From Sphingomonas sp. Leaf20 (GTDB taxonomy: Bacteria; Pseudomonadota; Alphaproteobacteria; Sphingomonadales; Sphingomonadaceae): 64,000 nt of DNA. The translations under genes were made by a program, and so were the position numbers. The notes under the pieces were generated by a model. It saw only the letters and a program-made list of their open reading frames with translations, made no database searches and had not been told where the DNA came from. The stretch covers positions 373,695-437,694 of the forward strand of contig NZ_LMKN01000009.1 of the NCBI RefSeq assembly GCF_001421535.1, read 5' to 3'. This document shows, piece by piece, positions 1-8,117 of this stretch (the stretch's first letter is position 1; the number at the start of each line of letters is the position of its first letter).

Positions 1-4
1 TTCG

Positions 5-460
5 ATGCCTACCCCAGCGCCGCTGCCACTCGACGAGCAGCTCTGCTTCTCGCTCTATGCCGCGAGCATCGCGATCAACCGCGTCTACAAGCCAGTGCTC
101 GATCGGCTCGGCATTACCTATCCGCAGTTTCTCGTGCTCCAGATCCTGAACGGCGCCGAGGACGGTGTACCGATCGGGGCGATCGCGGAGCGTCTGGCGC
201 TCGAGCCGAGCACGATCACCCCGCTCGCCAAACGGATGGAGACGGCGGGGCTCGTCACGCGCGTTCGCAATCCCGCGGATGAGCGGCAGGTCCGTGTTCG
301 GCTGACTGAGCGGGGAAGGGCGCGTTGGCGCGAGACCGGGTGCCTCGCCCCCATGATCGTCGAGCGGACGGGCATGTCCCGCGACCGGCTTGCGGCGCTG
401 AACGTCGAGGTGACGGCGATGCGGCAGGCGCTGACCGCGGACCCGGTCCCCATCCGGTGA
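5..460 (+). CDS. ohrR: MarR-family regulator, OhrR-like peroxide sensor
   Basis: A 151-residue MarR-type winged-helix repressor. The N-terminus (LDEQLCFSLY, with Cys14) matches the OhrR subgroup, whose single reactive cysteine near the N-terminus senses organic hydroperoxides and releases DNA; the YPQFLVLQIL helix and the winged helix around residues 45-110 (ending in the DERQVRVRLTERG wing) are typical of MarR. OhrR usually controls the peroxiredoxin-like gene ohr. No ohr is visible here, but the gene starts four bases into the window, so the upstream neighbour and the ribosome binding site cannot be seen. The family call is firm; the OhrR assignment rests on the cysteine context. Confidence 0.82.
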   Translation: MPTPAPLPLDEQLCFSLYAASIAINRVYKPVLDRLGITYPQFLVLQILNGAEDGVPIGAIAERLALEPSTITPLAKRMETAGLVTRVRNPADERQVRVRLTERGRARWRETGCLAPMIVERTGMSRDRLAALNVEVTAMRQALTADPVPIR

Positions 461-680
461 CGGCCGAAGCGGCTGATCGTTGACCATCGATCCGTGGACG
501 CTGCCTGCAAGAGCCCCCGCGCACGTGGTACCGGATACGCAGGCCGCGCGCGTATCTCTGCCGCGTCGATGAGCGCAGCGAGTGCAAAGAGCGTTTCGTC
601 AGACCAGCGAGCAGCCGCCCTGACTGTCGACCTGGCTCCACGCCCAGCGAGATCGGGCTCGCCGAGCGGGGAGGGCGCGG

Positions 681-1613
681 TCACCCTGTCGGCATTGCCG
701 AATGGAACAGGCCAACGACCAGCAGGACAAGTACCAGCGATACGACGCTCGACAGGGCGACGAGCACTGCTGCGGCCTTGCGGTTCGTGTCGAGCAGCGT
801 CGCGAACAGCGTCACGTTGCTGGCGATGGGGAACAGCGCGACGAGCCCGACGATCACACGGTCGCGCGGGGTCAATATGCCGACAAGTGCCGCTTCGAGT
901 GCGAGTGCAGTGCCGAGCAGGATCAGACCGCTGGCCTGCCTGACAGCGAGGATGCGCGTCATGAGTTTCGGTCGCCAGTCGTCACGGCCGGTCTCCGCGA
1001 GGTTCAGACCGATCACTGCCATGCCGAGGATCGAGACGAGCGTGCCTGCAATCGACAGCACGGGCTTTGCCGCCTCGGGCATCGTGACGCCTGCCAGTTT
1101 GGCGATGATGGCGCCGATCACGACATAAACGATTGGGACGCGCAACGCCTTGGTCGCCGCCTTGCGTGCGCCCTCCTTGGTACGCGCGATCAGGAAATAG
1201 CCGATCGTGTCGCCATACAGCGCGCTGCCGATATATGCGCAGATGACCGTCGATGCGCCGACCTCGCCGAACAGCGCCTGGCTGACCGGAACGCCGAAGA
1301 ACGCCACGTTGAAGAACGAGAAGGACGCGGACAGGAGCTTGGGGTCGAAATCCTTGCCGAGCCGCTGCGCCAGACGGTGTGCGGGGATGCTCATCAGCGC
1401 GGCGACGGCGAACATCAATGGCGGGATCACCATGAGCTGCCGCGTCTCCGCAGCCAGCACCTTGTCGATCACCAGGAGCGGGATGAGGCCGAAGACGAGG
1501 ATCGTCGAGAAGAGCTTCGCCGCCCACGGGAGACGCCCCCCGACGGCCCAGCCTATCAGGATGACGCCGTAGAGCGGCAGCAATGCCGCGGCGATGTTGC
1601 CGATCGCGCTCAT
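681..1613 (-). CDS. AEC (auxin efflux carrier) family transporter
   Basis: A 310-residue integral membrane protein with about ten hydrophobic segments, split by a polar central stretch (around residues 145-155 and 210-220), as in the AEC/BART superfamily of secondary carriers. These export or import small organic acids or amino-acid-like solutes; the substrate cannot be read from sequence. Its ATG overlaps the TGA of the upstream FAD-dependent oxidoreductase by four bases, so the two are probably translationally coupled and may act on related metabolites. A stretch of 220 bases without a gene separates its end from the OhrR-like gene. Confidence 0.85.
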   Translation of the reverse strand: MSAIGNIAAALLPLYGVILIGWAVGGRLPWAAKLFSTILVFGLIPLLVIDKVLAAETRQLMVIPPLMFAVAALMSIPAHRLAQRLGKDFDPKLLSASFSFFNVAFFGVPVSQALFGEVGASTVICAYIGSALYGDTIGYFLIARTKEGARKAATKALRVPIVYVVIGAIIAKLAGVTMPEAAKPVLSIAGTLVSILGMAVIGLNLAETGRDDWRPKLMTRILAVRQASGLILLGTALALEAALVGILTPRDRVIVGLVALFPIASNVTLFATLLDTNRKAAAVLVALSSVVSLVLVLLVVGLFHSAMPTG

Positions 1614-3106
1614 CGCTGGCGCAGGATGTCATCGACCGCGCGGCCCGCGCATTCGACGTTGAACCACACCGCATTGGTGTCGCGAAGCTCGCCGTTGAGC
1701 AACTGGCCGAGCGCGTAGAGACGCGGCGCATCGCGTGTCGCGGATATGATCCGGCACGTCGCCCGGTGCGCGATGGCGCCTCCGACGGGATGCGGTTGCA
1801 GCCACTGCTTGGCGAGCAGGTCCTTGATCAGCGGCTCCTTCATCTCGTCCAGCGTCGTCGCCTGTCCGGTGGCGTTGACGACGATCGGCGTCTCGAGCGT
1901 GTCGCCATTGTCGAACGTGACCGTAAAGCCCGCGCCGCCTTCGTCAGCGACGGTCTCGTCGATCTGGCCTCGAACGGTGAGCAGGCCACGGGCCATCGCA
2001 TCGGCGAGACGCCGCGCGTTGATCATGGGGGTGACGAACCGTGCCGCGGCGAAATGCGGTGCGAGCCATTTGCCGAACCGCTTCTGATCAACCGGGCGCA
2101 ACAGGTTCCAGATCGCCGTGGAGTCATGTCTTGCGGCAGTGAGGATGCGCTGGAACGGCTCGTCTTCCGCTTCGGCGACGGCAATGTCGTGCAGCAGCGC
2201 GGCCTCCGCGTCCCCGCCATAGCGGTCCTCAGCCTGCCAATCGATCGGCCGACCGGCCGCGGTCTCGGCTTCCGTCCGGAACAGCCGGAACAGGTCGACG
2301 ATCGAGAAGGCGGCGCCGCGCTCGCGGATCAGACGGTGGACGTTTTCAAGCGTCAGGTACCGCCGCTCATAGCCCGTCTCGGGGGCGGGGATCTCGACAC
2401 GCGGGAGCATCCCCTCCTTGGAAATCAGGTGGATGTGCCCCCGGTGATCATTGTCGAGCAGCGTCATGACCGCGTCGATCGCGCTGAGCCCGCTGCCCAG
2501 GATGACGACCGGTTGGTCACGCTCGATATGCTCCGTCATCTGATGCGCAGGGTAGGGGGAGTCGAAATAGCCGGGCGCGCCATTAAGCGTGCCGAACCTG
2601 TCCGGATCGGGCGTGCCGATCGTCAGGAGTACGATGTCCGTCGCGATCGTCGTGCCGTCGGACAGGGTTATGCGCGCTGCGAGATGATTGCCCTCGATGC
2701 TCACGGCCTCCTGGTGATGGATCCGGACGTCGATCCCCGCGGCACGCGCGCGATCGAGCGCTCGGTCGAGGACGTCGCGCATATAGAGGCGATATTCGCG
2801 GCGTTGCGGGTATTCGACCCCGTCGGGATCGAGCGGCGTACCCGCTTCCGCGCGCCGCGCCTCGAGCCAGGTCCGGAAGTGGCCCGGCTCCTGATCATAC
2901 AACCCCATCAGTCGGGATTCGGTGTTGAGGAGATGCCCGGGCTGCTCGGTGCCGAACGCCAGCCCGCGCGCAAGCGCGTCGTCCCGTTCAATGAGATGGA
3001 TCAGCCAGCCATCGCCGGGATCATAGCTGAGCCGGGTCACAGCTTCGGCGAACGCAGCGACGCCGCAGGCGCCCATTCCGATAATAGTCAGTGTTTTCGG
3101 CATCAT
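1610..3106 (-). CDS. FAD/NAD(P)-binding oxidoreductase
   Basis: About 498 residues. The N-terminus carries a Rossmann dinucleotide-binding motif (TIIGMGACGVAA), and a second one (VVILGSGLSAIDAVMTL) lies in the middle, the layout of the FAD-NAD(P)-binding family of HpnW/adrenodoxin-reductase-like proteins. C-terminal text such as VVNATGQAT is typical of FAD enzymes. Two adjacent ATG codons (3106 and 3103) follow a GGAACGGG ribosome-binding-like sequence; the open frame continues upstream to 3334, but that part has the wrong composition and no homologous look. It is coupled by overlap to the downstream AEC transporter. Substrate unknown. Confidence 0.82.
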   Translation of the reverse strand: MMPKTLTIIGMGACGVAAFAEAVTRLSYDPGDGWLIHLIERDDALARGLAFGTEQPGHLLNTESRLMGLYDQEPGHFRTWLEARRAEAGTPLDPDGVEYPQRREYRLYMRDVLDRALDRARAAGIDVRIHHQEAVSIEGNHLAARITLSDGTTIATDIVLLTIGTPDPDRFGTLNGAPGYFDSPYPAHQMTEHIERDQPVVILGSGLSAIDAVMTLLDNDHRGHIHLISKEGMLPRVEIPAPETGYERRYLTLENVHRLIRERGAAFSIVDLFRLFRTEAETAAGRPIDWQAEDRYGGDAEAALLHDIAVAEAEDEPFQRILTAARHDSTAIWNLLRPVDQKRFGKWLAPHFAAARFVTPMINARRLADAMARGLLTVRGQIDETVADEGGAGFTVTFDNGDTLETPIVVNATGQATTLDEMKEPLIKDLLAKQWLQPHPVGGAIAHRATCRIISATRDAPRLYALGQLLNGELRDTNAVWFNVECAGRAVDDILRQR

Positions 3107-3399
3107 ATCCCGTTCCGGTAGGAAGCTGGGACAACGCGCCGCCGCTACTCTGTGCCGCCTGGGCAGCAAAATAACGCGCTGGGGATACGTTTCGCGGCCT
3201 TTGACGGCGGGAGGTCGACGCTCTGCCCGGGCAGGTGCGCGGCTTCGTGTCGATACGTGACGGTAGCAGGGTGTGCGCCCGTGGCGCTGACAAGCGTCGG
3301 ACCTCAGGCGTTCTGGAGCCCATGAAGGTGTCACGTGTATCTGTTTGAAAAGGTCGCTTGCGTGAGCGCTAAGCGGCCAGGATTATACGACAAACGTAC

Positions 3400-3478
<79 letters not shown>

Positions 3479-3636
3479 ACGCCGTTGCCCTTAGCGGTTG
3501 CGCTTCGACAAAGGCAAGCGGCTTCGTTACCCGTCCCGTCGAAATCGGGTATTTGCTTATTTGCCGCGTTGTCATTTCGAGGACCCGGCCCTGGCATCGC
3601 ACCGTGGACGAGACGCGATGCCAGGCGACCCGACCG

Positions 3637-4215
3637 TCAGGCGGCGCGCTTGATCTGGAACAGCATCTCGCCGACGCGCAGATAGCGTTGGCGCACGATC
3701 TCGAACCCGGCGGCGCGCAGCAGTGCCTTGAACTGCCGCGCCGAATAGGCGTTGCGCCAATACCGCGTCCGCTTGGTGCCCGAGCGCCAGAAGGCATGCG
3801 TGCAATAGGACAGCGTGATCCGTTCGAATTGCTGCAGCTGCGCGAGCAGCGCCGGGACGTCGTCGATATATTCGAGGACGCCGAGCATCACCGCGTCGGC
3901 GACATCGAACAGGGGCAGGCTGGCCTCGTTCAGGTCGATGACGATGGTATCGAGATCGCGTGCGACGTGATCACAGCCGATATACAGCGTGTGCGCGGGG
4001 AGAAATGCGCTGATCGACATTTGTCCGCAACCGATATCGACGACCGCGGGCAGATTACCGGATGTCGCGTCAAGTATCCAGCCGGCAGCTATCCGCGATC
4101 GCCGAACCCAAAGCGCATCAACTTTCACAAATCCCTTAGGCGGCGGCGATTCCAGATAAATATCGATTTCCGATGTTGCCGATGAACCGTATTCGGACCG
4201 CGCCACTGTGTGCAT
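3637..4215 (-). CDS. Class I SAM-dependent methyltransferase
   Basis: 192 residues. Motif I of the Rossmann methyltransferases is present as VVDIGCGQ at residues 58-65, followed by a D at the end of strand 2 (YIGCDH) and an acidic motif before helix D (DVADAVMLGVLEYIDD). The C-terminus FKALLRAAGFEIVRQRYL is the usual GF-beta hairpin region of small methyltransferases. It resembles the MetW/UbiG-like group but has no substrate-specific marker. The 5' flank (to 4556) is AT-richer than its surroundings. Monocistronic by position; downstream lies tRNA-Pro. Confidence 0.72.
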   Translation of the reverse strand: MHTVARSEYGSSATSEIDIYLESPPPKGFVKVDALWVRRSRIAAGWILDATSGNLPAVVDIGCGQMSISAFLPAHTLYIGCDHVARDLDTIVIDLNEASLPLFDVADAVMLGVLEYIDDVPALLAQLQQFERITLSYCTHAFWRSGTKRTRYWRNAYSARQFKALLRAAGFEIVRQRYLRVGEMLFQIKRAA

Positions 4216-4556
4216 CTGATAGCCCCGCTCTCGATGTTTCCTTTGTATCTGCTGGAACTAAAGCCAATACGTGATGAGTCAATGTACGCCAGTTATCTCT
4301 GTACTGCGGATTAGAGGGCTACAAAGACGTCGCCGGTGGTTATGTCATTGTTATTGATATATGCCGGGCAATTGCATCGTAAACGGATGAGAAACTTGTG
4401 CGTCGCTAGTGTATATAAGTAACAGCGGTCGGTCCTGTCGTCCCGGACGCCAGGCGCGCGTCTTGTGCATCCCCGGCGACCTTGCCGCGTCGGTCTGTGC
4501 GATCCCTGCGGTGGGCGGGGTTCCGATCCGGGTGCCCCTATGGCAGAGCGGCCGCC
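4216..4556. other. Divergent intergenic region, locally AT-rich
   Basis: About 340 bases between the divergent methyltransferase and lytic transglycosylase genes. The first 200 bases are clearly poorer in GC than the rest of the window, with runs such as TTATGTCATTGTTATTGATA and GTGTATATAAGTAAC that could carry promoters in both directions. I see no convincing small gene, inverted repeat or RNA element in it. Confidence 0.5.
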
Positions 4557-5615
4557 ATGTGGGGATCATCAAAGACAGCGCGTCGGTTTGGCCGGCTCTG
4601 TGTGACCGCTGTTGCGGCGCTTATCATCGCGGGGGCAGGGTCTCGGGCCGCCTACGCGCAGGACGAGGCCGGATTTCAGGCGTATCTGGGCCAGCTTCGA
4701 CAGCAGGCATTGGCGGACGGCGTCAGCGCGCGAACCGCGGATGCCGTGTTTCCGACGCTGACGCTGAACGACCGGGTGATTGCGCTCGATCGTGCGCAAC
4801 CGGGCAGCGGTTCGAGCAGCGCGATCCCGGCGTTTGCCCCCTATCGTGCCCAGCATGTCGATGCCGCGCGCATCGGGCGCGGGCGACAAACCTATCTGGC
4901 GCAGCGCGGCCGGTTGCAGCGCATCGAGCGCGAGACGGGCGTGCCGGAGTCGATCATGGTCGCGATCTGGGGCCATGAGACGAACTATGGCAGCTACACG
5001 GGCAATTTCGACCTGCTGCGCTCGCTGGCGAGCCTCGCCTATGAAGGGCGTCGGCGGACGCTGTTCGCCGGCGAATTCATCGCAGGGTTGAAGATGCTCG
5101 ATCGCGGCGTGACGCGTGACCAGCTGAAGGGCAGCTGGGCAGGGGCCACGGGGAACCCGCAATTCCTGCCCTCGATCTATCTCAGGCTTGCGCGGGACGG
5201 CGATGGCGATGGCCGTGCCGACATCTGGAACAGCCCGGCCGATACGCTGGCGTCGATCGCGAATTACTTTGCCAATGCCGGCTGGCGCGCGGGCCAGCCC
5301 TGGGGTGTCGCGGTCACGGTGCCTTCGGGCTTTGACCGGACACAGATCCGCAATGGCCTGGTATCGCCGCGCTGCCCCCGCGTCTTCGAGCGGCACAGCG
5401 GGTGGCGGACGATGGCGGAATGGCGGGCGCTGGGGATTGCTCCGCAGGGCGCGAGCCTGCCCGCGGACCCGGTCATGGCGACGCTGCTCGAGCCCGATGG
5501 CCCGGGAGCAACGGCCTATCTGCTGACGGGCAATTACCGCGTGATCCTCGATTATAACTGCTCGAATTTCTATGCGTTGTCGGTCGGGCTTCTCGCCGAT
5601 GCGGTCGAGCGGTGA
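4557..5615 (+). CDS. Lytic murein transglycosylase (MltB/SLT family)
   Basis: From the ATG at 4557 the protein has 352 residues, beginning with a basic patch and a hydrophobic signal ending in AYA at about residue 34. The catalytic motif AIWGHETNYGSYTGNFDLLRSL contains the acid Glu141 of the MltB-type lytic transglycosylases; GAMGNPQF-like text appears as GATGNPQFLPS, and DIWNSPADTLASIANYF follows, all typical of the family. It cleaves the MurNAc-GlcNAc bond of peptidoglycan in the periplasm with formation of 1,6-anhydroMurNAc. The open frame continues to 4482, but no signal-like sequence precedes residue 1 as chosen. It lies next to a penicillin-binding carboxypeptidase, forming a cell-wall pair. 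Confidence 0.9.
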   Translation: MWGSSKTARRFGRLCVTAVAALIIAGAGSRAAYAQDEAGFQAYLGQLRQQALADGVSARTADAVFPTLTLNDRVIALDRAQPGSGSSSAIPAFAPYRAQHVDAARIGRGRQTYLAQRGRLQRIERETGVPESIMVAIWGHETNYGSYTGNFDLLRSLASLAYEGRRRTLFAGEFIAGLKMLDRGVTRDQLKGSWAGATGNPQFLPSIYLRLARDGDGDGRADIWNSPADTLASIANYFANAGWRAGQPWGVAVTVPSGFDRTQIRNGLVSPRCPRVFERHSGWRTMAEWRALGIAPQGASLPADPVMATLLEPDGPGATAYLLTGNYRVILDYNCSNFYALSVGLLADAVER

Positions 5616-5744
5616 GCGCCGCATAAAAATCCTGGAACACGCGCGTGACGCGGTTGTGCCGCCGGGCTAAGGTGCGGCGGCAAGCCCAAGGCGGCGCGGG
5701 ACCTTGCCCCGATACCGCGTTCCTCTTTTGACGTACGGATACCC

Positions 5745-6983
5745 ATGACGAAGCTGTCCAAGACCCTGTCGGCCGCACCTCTCGCGGCGATTGCCCATCA
5801 TGCTTTCAGTGCGGCGGTCCGTCCGCGGCTGATCGCCGCGCCGCTGGCGCTGGTCGCGCTGGCGACGCCGTCGATCGCCGCTGCGCCGCAGTTCCAGACC
5901 GCCGCACCGATTGCCTATATGCAGGATCTGTCGTCGGGCGCGGTGCTGTTCGCGCGCGACGCCGACCGCCGTATGCCGCCCGCATCGCTTGCCAAGATGA
6001 TGACCGTCTATGTCGCATTCGACATGGTCAAGAAGGGTGAGCTCAAGCTCGACCAGATGGTTCAGGTTCGCCCCGAGACCTGGGCAAAATGGCATGGCCC
6101 GTCCGCGGGTTCGACGATGTTCCTGTCGGCTGGCGAGAATGTCAGCGTCGCCAATCTGCTGTACGGGATCGTGACGCTGTCGGGGAACGACGCGTGCGTC
6201 GTGCTCGCGGAATCGATTTCGGGGTCGGAGCAGGCGTTCACCGAGCGGATGAACCGCGCGGCAGCCCAGCTCGGCCTCAAGGACAGCCATTTCGGGACGT
6301 CCAACGGCTGGCCCGACAACGGCGTGACCTATGTCACCGCGCATGACCTCGCGACGCTCGCCGCTGCGACGATCACCAATCATCCCAAGCTCTACAAGCA
6401 ATTCTATTCGAAGCGCGACTTCACCTGGGGCAAGACCATGGGGGGCAGCGCGATCACGCAGGCCAACCGCGATCCGCTTCTCGGCCGCGTCGCGGGTGCC
6501 GACGGGCTGAAGACCGGTCATACCGAAGAGGCCGGGTTCGGCTTCGTGGGTTCCGCCGAACAGAATGGTCGCCGCCTCGTAATGGTCGTCGCAGGCTTGA
6601 CCGGCTTCAACCAGCGCGCCGACGAGTCGGTGCGGTTCATGGAGTGGGGCTTCCGTGCGTGGCAGTCGAAGCCGATCGTCGCGAAGGGCCGCAAGGTCGA
6701 GGACGCGTCGGTCCAGCTGGGCGATTCGTCGACCGTCGGGCTCGTCGCGCCCAAGGCGCTGACCGTCACGGTACCCGCGGGCACGTCGCCCGGGATGAAC
6801 GCCAAGGTCGTCTATCAGGGGCCGATCAAGGCGCCGATCAAGGCCGGCCAGCATATCGCGGATCTCGTCGTTTCGATGCCCGACGGCGTCGAGCAGCGGA
6901 TGCCGCTGGTCGCCGAGAAGGATGTCGCCGAGGCAGGGTTCTTCGGTCGCGCCTGGGCGGGGCTGACGGGCTTCTTCGGATGA
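5745..6983 (+). CDS. dacC: D-alanyl-D-alanine carboxypeptidase (PBP5/6 family)
   Basis: 412 residues with a long N-terminal signal region. All three penicillin-binding motifs are in place: S81-LAK (catalytic Ser in PPASLAKMM), S146-GN (TLSGNDACV) and K256-TG (DGLKTGHTEEAG). The C-terminal part (about 285-390) matches the beta-rich PBP5 C-terminal domain, and the end (FFGRAWAGLTGFF) looks like the amphipathic membrane anchor of this family. It trims the terminal D-Ala from peptidoglycan pentapeptides. dacA or dacC are both used for such genes; the symbol is by family. An intercistronic hairpin follows it. Confidence 0.93.
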   Translation: MTKLSKTLSAAPLAAIAHHAFSAAVRPRLIAAPLALVALATPSIAAAPQFQTAAPIAYMQDLSSGAVLFARDADRRMPPASLAKMMTVYVAFDMVKKGELKLDQMVQVRPETWAKWHGPSAGSTMFLSAGENVSVANLLYGIVTLSGNDACVVLAESISGSEQAFTERMNRAAAQLGLKDSHFGTSNGWPDNGVTYVTAHDLATLAAATITNHPKLYKQFYSKRDFTWGKTMGGSAITQANRDPLLGRVAGADGLKTGHTEEAGFGFVGSAEQNGRRLVMVVAGLTGFNQRADESVRFMEWGFRAWQSKPIVAKGRKVEDASVQLGDSSTVGLVAPKALTVTVPAGTSPGMNAKVVYQGPIKAPIKAGQHIADLVVSMPDGVEQRMPLVAEKDVAEAGFFGRAWAGLTGFFG

Positions 6984-6993
6984 TGCGCACCGC

Positions 6994-7017
6994 GCCGGAT
7001 CGTATGCGCGATCCGGC
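6994..7017. terminator. Hairpin between carboxypeptidase gene and holB
   Basis: A perfect 9-bp inverted repeat, GCCGGATCG and CGATCCGGC around a 6-base TATGCG loop, begins 11 bases after the stop of the carboxypeptidase gene. No T-run follows, so it is not a classic intrinsic terminator; it may be a weak terminator or an mRNA-stabilising stem. It occupies the place where tmk is often found in related genomes. Confidence 0.35.
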
Positions 7018-7050
7018 GGCACGCGCGATCCCCGATCCGCGGACGCACCG

Positions 7051-8043
7051 ATGGGCGACGTTGTGACCAAGGTGTTCGGCAATGATGCTGCACAGGCGGC
7101 GTTCGTGTCGGCGATGCACGGTGGTGCGCTGCATCATGCGTGGTTGCTGACCGGACCACCCGGCGTCGGCAAGGCGACGTTCGCGCGTATCGCGGCGATG
7201 CGGATGCTGGCCGAGGCGCGAGGCGGGCGATCGTCGCTGCCGCCCGGCCTTGATGTGCCCGCCAACGATCCGACGCGGTCGCTGATCGAGGCCGGATCGC
7301 ATCCCGACTTCCGCGTCCTCGCGCGCCTGCCCAAGGATCCCGACAAGCCCGATCAGGATATCGCGCGAAGCATCTCGATCGCGCAGGTCCGGACGCTGCA
7401 GCCGCTGTTCGCGACGACCCCGTCGATGGGGCCGCGCAGGGTCGTGATGATCGATGCGATCGACGATCTCGAGCGCGGGGGCAGCAACGCGCTGCTGAAG
7501 AACCTCGAGGAGCCGCCCGCGGGGACGATATTCCTGCTGGTCAGCCACGCGCCGGGGCGATTGCTGCCGACCATCCGGTCGCGGTGCCGCCTGTTGCGGT
7601 TCGGGGCGCTCGAGCCCGCCGAGGTCGCGGCCGCGATCCGTGCGGCGCGTCCCGATCTAGACGACGGCGAAGTCGAAGCGCTGGTCCTGGCCAGCGAAGG
7701 CGCCCCGGGCAAGGCGCTGCGCTATGCAGGGCTGGATCTCGCCGGGATCGACACCGCGATCGCCCGCATCGCGCGCGATGGTGACCGCGACAACGCGCAG
7801 CGACTGAAGCTTGCAAAGGCGCTCGCGGGAAAGCCCGCACAGCCGCGGTACGAGGCGTTTCTCGACCGGGTGCCCGCGTTCATCGCGCTGGCGGCACGCG
7901 AACGCTCGGGTCTGCGGCTGAAGGCCGCGCTCGACGCGCACGCGGCTGCGCGCGATCTCGCGGGGGCGGCTATCGGGCTGTCGCTCGATGCGCAGGCCAC
8001 CGTGTTCGAGATGGCGGGCCTCGTCGCAACGCTCCACGAGTGA
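7051..8043 (+). CDS. holB: DNA polymerase III subunit delta'
   Basis: 330 residues. AAA+ clamp-loader fold with Walker A GPPGVGKAT (residues 35-43), the SIAQVRTLQ stretch, the sensor-like LLKNLEEPPAGTIFLLVS and the IRSRCRLLRF motif that is diagnostic for delta'/gamma subunits. It lacks the cysteine zinc module of gamma/tau, as is common for alphaproteobacterial delta'. It works in the replisome clamp loader with DnaX and HolA. The ATG is at 7051; a ribosome binding site is not obvious in the preceding CACCG. metG follows after 74 bases. Confidence 0.93.
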   Translation: MGDVVTKVFGNDAAQAAFVSAMHGGALHHAWLLTGPPGVGKATFARIAAMRMLAEARGGRSSLPPGLDVPANDPTRSLIEAGSHPDFRVLARLPKDPDKPDQDIARSISIAQVRTLQPLFATTPSMGPRRVVMIDAIDDLERGGSNALLKNLEEPPAGTIFLLVSHAPGRLLPTIRSRCRLLRFGALEPAEVAAAIRAARPDLDDGEVEALVLASEGAPGKALRYAGLDLAGIDTAIARIARDGDRDNAQRLKLAKALAGKPAQPRYEAFLDRVPAFIALAARERSGLRLKAALDAHAAARDLAGAAIGLSLDAQATVFEMAGLVATLHE

Positions 8044-8117
8044 ACCGGGGGGAGGGCGTGCACCGCGTCGCCACGCGGTGGCTTCACCTGCTCCGGGGGA
8101 TGTTCTAGGAGCGCGGC

